Made by a program: the position numbers and the translations under genes. A stretch of 64,000 nt of DNA, taken from assembly GCA_009746045.1 (NCBI GenBank), contig RPFO01000296.1, positions 2,928,298 through 2,992,297 on the forward strand. Reading direction: 5' to 3'. Source of the DNA: Mesostigma viride. Lineage: Eukaryota; Streptophyta; Mesostigmatophyceae; Mesostigmatales; Mesostigmataceae. How positions within the stretch are numbered: the first letter of the stretch is position 1; every line of letters starts with the position of its first letter. The notes below the pieces were generated by a model that was given only the letters and a program-made list of their open reading frames with translations, had not been told where the DNA came from and did no database searches. This document shows, one piece after another, positions 56,694 to 64,000 of this stretch.

Positions 56694-57174
56694 CGCCGTA
56701 GTGGATGAGAGGGCTCTGTGCACTCGGATACTTTGGGCACAGGCAGCACAGTACAGTGTCCTGATGGTAGGGATGCGTCCGTCTCTTGCTGTGAGTGGCG
56801 CAATAGTTTTCTGCACCTGGGCACTGTAACAGGGCTTGGTAATGGCTGGGAATCTTCAGCATATTCGGGCCCCATCTGCATTCATTAATGGATTGATTGT
56901 CACGTAGACTGCGTCACGTGGGTACCAATAAAGGAACCTTCAACCCCTATACACAATGAGAAGGAGGGTCGGGAGGGCGCCCTAGCTTCTCTCACTACCC
57001 TAAGTGGGCAGGCCACAGAACGCTCTCTCCGCATCATGGTGCGCGGACACAACTAGCTGTGGGTGCAATAAAGCTTCGGCATAGCACAAGCCTGGCGGAT
57101 GCAGCAAGGCTGCCCCATGGTCCAGAGCCCACAGATAGGCTTGAAACACATTTAGAGGCGCGCCGCATTAAAAA
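56694..57174. other. Unassigned spacer
   Basis: No gene, RNA or clear repeat is recognised between the 34-bp array and the decayed LINE. Short AT-rich stretches such as AAAAAAATAATTATAATTAT at the right edge are probably the LINE tail. Confidence 0.4.
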
Positions 57175-58250
57175 AATAATTATAATTATTATAACATGAC
57201 TCCGTTGGGAGATCATGTAGCACGTATTCCCTAGTGCTGATGGATGGGGGTGAGCGAAGCCGCGAAACCTAACTAAGCTAACGCTAAGCTAATCTACAAA
57301 AATCATAGCGCTACTATACTTCAGCAAAGCGCCCCTTCCTCCTGGGGGGGGGGGGGGCTAGCCCACAGGGGTTGGCGTGTGGGCCTGGACAATGGTCTGC
57401 CACCTCTTCTTGTCCTGCATAGCAGGATCCAACAAGAGAGAGGGAGGAAATGCGGTGTTCAAACTGCATGGGCTGAGACAACTAGGTCAGCCAGAAACTG
57501 ATCTGTATAGTTCATGGCAGGTCTACCAACCCTTCTGGGTTAATTTGTCCTTGGGGCCAGGCCAGGTCAGGATATGCCGCGCCCTGGCTGGCCAAGCCGC
57601 TGGGGGCCGGCCAGACCAAGGGTGGTGTCTACCTGACTGGTTCGAGCAAGATGTTCTACAAATACTATGCTACGCTAGCTGCCTAATCTCATCCGAAATA
57701 CGGGGCATACCCTTATACAAAGACTCTAACGGCCTATGCGTGGAAAACCCTACATTCAGGACCTGTCGGAGCATCCTATATACTGTGCCGTTCAGCCGGG
57801 TGACCAGCTTGTCCGTTAGCGTACATGCGTCGACGCCGTATCACGTATGTGAGCACCCGTGAGGACCAGGACCTTGAAGAGCATGCGCTTGCGGTCCTCG
57901 CCAAGGTCCTTTGAGTGCCAGTAGTTTTTGAGCGAGCGGAGCCTGACCCAGGCCAGGCCGATGCGGGTGCATGTTCACATCGTCGGCGGTGTCAGGGAGC
58001 ATGCTCCCCAGCAGTTTGAAGCGGTCACGGAACGGTACCTCAGTCCCGTCTAGCAGCCGCGGGAGTGGCGGGCGACTGGTAGCCCCAATTACCATCGCCT
58101 CAGTTTCGACGCAATCTCCAACCCCACCGCCCATGCATCCAAGCCCAGACAGTCCTGCCAGGTCTGAATGTGCTCGGGGCGCTCGATGAGGTTGGCATCA
58201 TCCGCATAAATCAGCTAGGTCGGACAGGCGGTAAACAGGGCCACCGCCGC
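57175..58250 (-). mobile_element. LINE retrotransposon copy C, old and 5'-truncated
   Basis: A minus-strand relative of copies A and B, with many substitutions and indels. From its 5' side it encodes LIYADDANLIERPEHIQTWQ (canonical YADD box intact, unlike the HADD of A and B), TEAMVIGATSRPPLPRLLDG, and degraded downstream segments, then the TAGC-rich 3' region, the CTCCCAACGGAG hairpin (57200-57211 on plus as CTCCGTTGGGAG) and an AT-rich tail. Nothing upstream of the YADD region survives. Inactive. Confidence 0.85.
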
Positions 58251-59038
58251 CCTCTCTGCGATCCCTCTGCACACCCAGGGTTTAACCACAGCCCCCATCT
58301 GCGCATATTTACAACATACGTACATTGTAAGTCCCACTTCAATTGGTAGGTACCTGACCGAGCGACGGCTGGCCAGTGGACCACCACGTCTGTGAATGAA
58401 CTACGTTAATTGGGGAACTTGTGAGACTGGTGCCCAACCCGTTAGCTTCACAACCGTCCATCTAGTCGGAAAATTCTGGCCATGGCTGCATGCTCACCCT
58501 TTAAAACTGTTCCCCAGTACTTCCTCTGTTCTCTATGATTGTAATGAATGAAGAATAGTTGTCTCGCTTAAAATTTTAAAAGTAATGGCGAATTCACCTG
58601 ACACAGAAAACAAGTAATAATTAATTAATTAATCTCACGTGACTGTGCCACGTTGGTATAATCCTACATGAGTAGGGTGGGATGGATGGTGACGGAGTGT
58701 AGAACGCGTTCTAGTGATACAAGTGTTGCCCAGACCCGGGATACCTATCTAGAATCTAGTAATGTATGGGATGTAGACCCCACGGTCTGAACCGATATGT
58801 TTACCATGTTTTGTTAGACGTCTCTTCCCCAGAGACTTGCCGGGGTTGTGGCCAACATAACCTTATGCCAACGCTCCTTGCGGATCATCTGGCCCCAGAT
58901 GAGGGATAAGCCATGTCCCCTGGTACACACGGGTCCCTATATCCCTGTGACAACCAGTAGGTGACCCATGATGGGTTGCCTCACATGGATGCAATCCATG
59001 GCACGCGTGCACTGTGCCAAAATACAATGGCCCCACGG
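58251..59038. other. Intergenic, no gene recognised
   Basis: Unassigned DNA between LINE copy C and the end of the SDR gene. It contains a TAATTAATTAATTAATC run at about 58617-58634, similar to junctions in the 21-30-kb retroelement nest. Confidence 0.4.
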
Positions 59039-62000
59039 TCACTTGCGCTTGGGGTGTGCAATACCCAGCGCGACCATGGTGCGTGCCATGTCCTTTATCG
59101 CACACTTGATGGGCGCAGGCACCAGGCCCAGGTCACGCTGCAGCTTGGCCGTGGACAAGATGCGCTCGCGGGGGGCGGTGGTGCCGGCCGCCAGGTCCCA
59201 CTCGGGGAACTCCCTTGCCAGCACCGCCATGATGTCAGCAGAAGGGATCGTCTCCTCGCACGAGACGATGTAGCGGCCGGACGCGCACGGCGTGATGGCC
59301 GCCAGTATGTGCGCCTTGGCTACATCACGGATGTCGATGGAGCGCATGGGGGTGGCGGGCGCACCCCCCTCCAGCCACGACTTCATGGCCTTGACGCTCG
59401 TCGAGTCCAGCCGCTGCCGCGCGCGAGTTTGCGGGCGCAATGCACATGTATGCGGGCGCAGCAACCCATGTGGGCGCAGCAACACATGCATGAGGGTGCA
59501 GCACATGGTGAGACCGACGCAGGGGGCGCTCCAAGCACCAAGCACCACCAAGCGCCACCAAGCGCCACCAAGCGCCACCAAGCGCCACCAAGCGCCACCA
59601 AGCGCCACCAAGCGCCACCAAGCGCCACCAAGCGCCACCAAGCGCCACCAAGCGCCACCAAGCGCCACCAAGCGCCACCAAGCTGGTCCCGCGATGCCCG
59701 TAAGCCACGTATCGTGCGGCGCAGCAAGGCACCTAGTGTGCGGCGCATCATACAGCCCCAGGCAAGGAGAGGCGACTGGCGAACGACACCGAGGGGGGCG
59801 CTTGGTGGTGCTGGGTGGCGCTTGGTGGCGCTTGGTACCGAGGGGGGCGCCGGTCAGAAATGGCAGGGGGTGGGAAGAAGTGCACAGCATGGCAGTGCCC
59901 TTGCTGGAAAAGGTACCAAAAGACCAGGTGGCGCGTTACCAAAAGAGCTGGCAGGAAAGCAAGCGGCCACACCCACCCTGGGAGAATGACCGTTGTGCAC
60001 TGTTGCCTGCGCGTAAACGCGCCCACCTGCGAGTAGGTGCTCTACCTCATACATGCAAGCAGGCGACGAGGAGCACCCACCCGTGCAAGCAGGCAAGAAG
60101 AGTGCGCGCAACTGCGAGGGAGACCCAACTGTACAACTTGTGAAAATGTGGGCCCACCTTCGTTATGACCACTCACTACCCACCTGCGCGTAGATCAGCC
60201 GCCACCCACTTGCACGTAGACCGGCCACCACCCACCTGCGAGTAGACCGGCCCGAGCACGAAAGTCGGGTTGATTGCGACCATGTCGATGCCGTGCGCCG
60301 CCGCCAGCTCCCACGCCGCCTGCTCCGCCCGTTTCTTGGACACAAAGTAGGGCTAGGGGGTGGCACACATAGTGGGGGGGGGAGGGGTGACGTGGGTGGT
60401 ATTGCGCCGTGGTGGGTGGGGGGGTATCATAAGGTGCAAGTCAGGGTGGTAGGGCGCGCGGACCTGGGGCTGGCAGTGGCTGGCGTCAGCAAAGGCGTAG
60501 GACAAGAGTCAGCGAGGACGCGAGGTCCATGGATGCATGGTTTAGTTCACGTTGCGGGTCGTAGCGCCCCTCAGGTAACGGCCTTGTCCTTGCTCTCGAC
60601 GAGAGTGTTGACGCAAACATGAGGATTGAGGATGGTTGACGCAAGGATGCATGAGGCAAGCGCACAGGATGCATGGCGCAAGCGCGCATGACGCAAGGAT
60701 GCATGAGGCAGACAGCACTTTGCTCGTCGGCTACCGACCCCATGGCAGGGTATACATAATCTACTGGGGAGCTGATATGCAACCTCCCCCTTGTCTACAG
60801 CATTAGTGGGGGGAGGCTGGGTGGCGGTGGCGAGCAGACAGGCGATTAAGGGGTGGCGGTGGCATGGGTCGAGGGTAGGGGTGGGCCGCATGCCTGCCCG
60901 TGCAAAGGCGTGGCCACGACAACACTTGCGCGCAAAGGCATGGGCATGATGCCACTTGCCTAGTGTGCCAAACAGCCCGCCAGTGCGCCAGGGGCATGGA
61001 ACACGCCGTGCCTACTGTGGACAGGTGGCGCGGCATGCATCCGTGCCTCTGTGCACGAAGCACATGCACCCATCAGCGCGGCTACAGGCGTGCGCCAGTA
61101 ATGTGCTGGCGTCTGGCCAGTGGTGCTCACAGCGCCGAGATGGGAAGGAGTGATATGAGATCAATCAGTCACGCGCTGCAAGGTGGCCCTGTTCATGGCC
61201 GCGCGCGCATCCGCCACAGGACACGCATCCGCCACGCGCTCCAAAGTGGCCCGTTTCATGGCCGCACGTGCATCCGCCACAGGACACGCATCCGCCACGC
61301 ACTCCAAGGTACTAGCCGTCATCCCCACGCGGGCTGGAGCGTGACGGATGCAAGCCAGCACGGAGAAGGGTGCCACGTGCCAACCAGAGTCTCACCCGGC
61401 AAGCAGGCAACCAAACATAATGCTGGGACACGACGCAGTCGCGCGCACCCCCACCCCACCCATCTACACTAGGCCTGGTTTGCAAACCGGCAGGGGGGGG
61501 AGGGGCGTTACGTCCCTACTAACCAGATTTGAACTTTCAGAGTTCGATACCCTGCGCTAACACAGACCCAGTAAACATGCCAATACCGCAGTTTTGAGCC
61601 GCCAACTAAGTTAAGGGGGAGGGGACTGGCGTCCCGCTCCATCCTTGCCCCGTACACTTTGACGGGTCCCCCGCTGGCCTTGAAGAACGGGCCTCTTACC
61701 TCGTCCTGCACGGTGGACCTCTCGTTCCAGTCCTCCTCCGTGAACACCTCCCCGTTCTTGGGGACGCCGCGATCCTTTGCGCTGGCGACCGCGGCAAAGG
61801 ATGACGTCAACACCAGCCGTTTGACCACGCCCTTGCCCGCCGCAGCGACCGCGTCGATCACGTTTTTGGTGCCGTGGACGGCCGGGCCGATGAGTTGCCG
61901 CTCCGGGTCCTCCGCGACCGTGAAGAAGGGGCTGGCCGTGTGGAACACGTACCTGCGCATGGCCACCCACGGGCAGCAGGAAAGTCAAATCAGCCATGTT

Positions 62001-62522
62001 GATTAGTCACTTTGAGTAGCGACTTTAACTAGCCACTTTGATTAGCCGCTTTGATCAGCCACTGATATCGGCCACTTTAATTAACCACTTTGATTAGCCA
62101 ATTCGATTAGCCACTTTGACTAGCCACTTGATCAGCCGCTTTGAATAAGCCATTATATCAGCCACGTTAACCACTTTGATTAGCCAAAATGATGAACCAT
62201 CTTCTGGTCGAAGCCCTGCCATGTCAGCCGGTATTGTGCGTCCGGGACCTCGTCTGCAAGCCATGGCTACGCAATATCAATACCTGCATCCCGCGACGGC
62301 GCTGTGGAAGCTGCCAGGGACTTCCAGGTCGGCTTCAACCAGCTCCAGCTTTCCAGGCAAAGCTGACGCGAGCCGCTGCAGGTGCTCTCGTGCCGCCCTC
62401 GCATGTTCGCTTGTGAGACTTCGGACAGTGCCTCTGACGGAAAACCCTCTTTCAAGTAGCTGCTTGATGAGCTCAGCAGCAATATAGCCCGTGGCCCCTG
62501 TTACCAGTACTGGGGGGTCCAT
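59039..62522 (-). CDS. Dihydroflavonol reductase/cinnamoyl-CoA reductase-like NAD(P)-dependent SDR
   Basis: Four minus-strand exons, 62522-62284, 61952-61700, 60352-60236 and 59413-59039, join in phase to give 327 residues, the normal length of this extended-SDR family. Seen: Rossmann motif VTGATGYIAAELIKQL (about 7-22), VFHTASPFF (about 82-90), VKRLVLTSSFAAV with catalytic Ser (about 131), FTEEDWNE, catalytic YFVSK (Y166, K170), AINPTFVLGP, and IDIRDVAKAHILA with GRYIVS. Plant members reduce dihydroflavonols, cinnamoyl-CoA esters or small aldehydes with NADPH; substrate cannot be told from sequence, and in algae a flavonoid or lignin role is not implied. No transit peptide is apparent, suggesting a cytosolic enzyme. 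Introns 1 and 3 hold short repeats and the exon 3 donor is triplicated. Confidence 0.9.
59548..59682. repeat. 10-bp AGCGCCACCA array in SDR intron 3
   Basis: About 13 perfect copies of AGCGCCACCA lie in intron 3 of the SDR gene, with looser relatives at 59798-59840. Open frames over it are repeat artefacts. Confidence 0.9.
60180..60250 (-). repeat. 27-bp repeat carrying the SDR exon 3 donor
   Basis: In gene direction, the exon end CCGGTCTACTCGCAG|GTGGGT is followed by CCGGTCTACGTGCAAGTGGG and CTGATCTACGCGCAGGTGGG at about 27-bp spacing. Copies 1 and 3 keep CAG|GTGGGT; copy 2 has CAA|GTGGGT. Twenty-seven is a multiple of three, so alternative donors would preserve frame. Confidence 0.75.
60610..61310. 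repeat. Degenerate repeats in SDR intron 2
   Basis: Two repeat groups lie in the 1.35-kb intron: GACGCAAGGATGCATGAGGC-type units at 60630-60710, and a 67-bp duplication (GTTCATGGCCGCGCGCGCAT / GTTTCATGGCCGCACGTGCA) at about 61180-61310. No coding signal. Confidence 0.7.
61990..62190. repeat. About 15-bp TTTGATTAGCCAC repeats in SDR intron 1
   Basis: A dozen or so degenerate copies of TTTGATTAGCCAC (with GATCAGCC and AACTAGCC variants) fill most of intron 1. Spacing is irregular at 14-18 bp. Confidence 0.75.
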
Positions 62523-62838
62523 GCGTGTGAGGCAAACGCAAGTTGAAGCTTGCTGGCGACGACGGGAGTCCTTCCCTTGCCTACGATAAAAAATGCAGGG
62601 CACCGCTCTTCAGATTCGCGAAAGTGCTCTGATTCGCTTCCGGTAGATGCGATAGCTTCGGTCACGTTCGTTCATAATCACGAAGGTGACAAGACAGCAA
62701 TTTGGAAATGAAGGCATTTGGCGAGAGACCGGTCTATCATCGTAGACTGGGGGTTGGGACTAGAAAATCAAGTTACTGCAGGGTTACATATGTAACTTAC
62801 TGTAGATTTTTCCTGCGGAGCCTGGCGGAGCCCATTGT

Positions 62839-63268
62839 TCGGAAGAACCAAAGGTTCGAAGAAACTCAAGAAAGGGCGAAGCCATTTGGAGAGGTGCGTG
62901 AAGAGCGGACGCCCTGAGACGATTTCCATTGGCGTCTACCGATTGCACGATGGATCTTCGCGCAAAACTCCTGACTCTGCGGCCAAGATGGTACGACAAA
63001 AACATGATCGAAGGATTTCGGGGAAAGCGCACGTCAAACTGTAACCCAGACATCCACCCAATTTGTGCTAATTCGCAAGCAGAAAGTCCGGTTGTTGTTG
63101 CTGTTGTTGCCCACGCCGCACATGGGCAGCAGAGATGTTCACGAGTTTTGCGCCAAGATCAATTGTCTAATTAGTAGACGCCAATGGAAATCGTTGATGT
63201 GCGCCCGCACTTCACGCACCTCGCCAATGATTGGCTTCGCCCTTTCTTCGAACCTTGGTTCTTCCGAA
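62839..63268. mobile_element. 430-bp foldback element with ~100-bp inverted arms
   Basis: The left arm 62839-62939 (TCGGAAGAACCAAAGGTTCG through CCATTGGCGTCTAC) is repeated in inverse orientation at 63174-63268 with scattered substitutions and small indels. The centre (62940-63173) has no recognised domain. It lies upstream of the SDR gene start. It could be a foldback/MITE-type transposon or a local inverted duplication. Confidence 0.65.
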
Positions 63269-63384
63269 AATTGGCTACGCCGAAGACGGGACTGATGGTT
63301 TCACCTCTAGTCCGCGCCCGCCTAATTCTGACGTTGGGTCATTGACCCCTCAGGCCAAAAACCTCAAAAAACCTCGAACCGAGA

Positions 63385-64000
63385 CCAATTAATTAATTAA
63401 ACTCGTGCTCCCGTTGGGCCGGGGAGTCACGGAGCAATAACCCCGATGGATGGATGGATGGATGGATGGATGGATGGATGGATGGATGGATGGATGGATG
63501 GATGGATGGATGGATGGATGGATGGATGGATGGATGGATGGATGGATGGATGGATGGATGGATGGATGGATGGATGGATGGATGGATGGATGGATGGATG
63601 GATGGATGGATGGATGGATGGATGGATGGATGGATGGATGGATGGATGGATGGATGGATGGATGGATGGATGGATGGATGGATGGATGGATGGATGGATG
63701 GATGGATGGATGGATGGATGGATGGATGGATGGATGGATGGATGGATGGATGGATGGATGGATGGATGGATGGATGGATGGATGGATGGATGGATGGATG
63801 GATGGATGGATGGATGGATGGATGGATGGATGGATGGATGGATGGATGGATGGATGGATGGATGGATGGATGGATGGATGGATGGATGGATGGATGGATG
63901 GATGGATGGATGGATGGATGGATGGATGGATGGATGGATGGATGGATGGATGGATGGATGGATGGATGGATGGATGGATGGATGGATGGATGGATGGATG
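63385..64000. repeat. LINE-type hairpin variant followed by (GATG)n to the window edge
   Basis: AATTAATTAATTAAAC, a GCTCCCGTTGGG variant hairpin and GGAGTCACGGAGCAATAACC lead into an uninterrupted GATG tetranucleotide run of at least 139 units from 63445 to the window end. The junction is the reverse complement of 21360-21430, where only three GATG-type units remain, so the tetramer run belongs to a repeat family end and has expanded here. Confidence 0.85.

Noticed and set aside
59325-60143. Gly-Gly-Ala-Trp-Trp and Pro-Pro-Ser-Ala-Thr repeat proteins
   Set aside because: They are translations of the 10-bp AGCGCCACCA array inside SDR intron 3.

Overview
The window is the left end of a nuclear chromosome of a photosynthetic eukaryote, most likely a green-lineage alga. 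Bases 1-470 are a telomere-like heptamer array. Five protein genes follow; four can be assembled as complete multi-exon models whose GT-AG (once GC-AG) junctions keep phase throughout. They are a biosynthetic arginine decarboxylase of the bacterial/plastid SpeA type, a DCD-domain protein (a domain described from plants), a class A penicillin-binding protein (peptidoglycan synthase, as kept for plastid division in some green algae and mosses) and a dihydroflavonol/cinnamoyl-CoA reductase-like SDR. Exons are GC-rich and introns have C-rich acceptors. The species cannot be named from the sequence.

Layout: telomere (1-470); a cytochrome P450 on the minus strand that keeps three 5' exons and is cut off by the telomere (814-5491); arginine decarboxylase, plus strand, 13 exons (7280-20120); a retroelement nest with LINE copies, SINE-like units sharing the LINE 3' hairpin and a nested 2.7-kb insertion holding a Penelope-like RT fragment (about 21.1-30.6 kb); a 4-kb block with no recognisable gene (30.6-34.8 kb); the DCD gene on the minus strand (35010-43528) with an 80-copy, 49-bp satellite in its third intron; the penicillin-binding protein on the plus strand, 11 exons (44577-55751); a 34-bp array; a decayed LINE (57.2-58.2 kb); the SDR gene on the minus strand (59039-62522); a foldback element; and a GATG run leaving the window.

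The most unusual theme is minisatellite growth at exon-intron junctions. In P450, arginine decarboxylase, PBP and SDR the last bases of an exon plus its 5' splice site are duplicated downstream in the intron. Examples are 5 donors 21 bp apart in P450, 3 at 27 bp in SDR, 3 units of 90 bp in PBP exon 2 and about 49 units of 47 bp in PBP exon 3, where the unit carries the glycosyltransferase catalytic motif. All gene models are my own reading of splice signals and reading frame; no transcript evidence was available.
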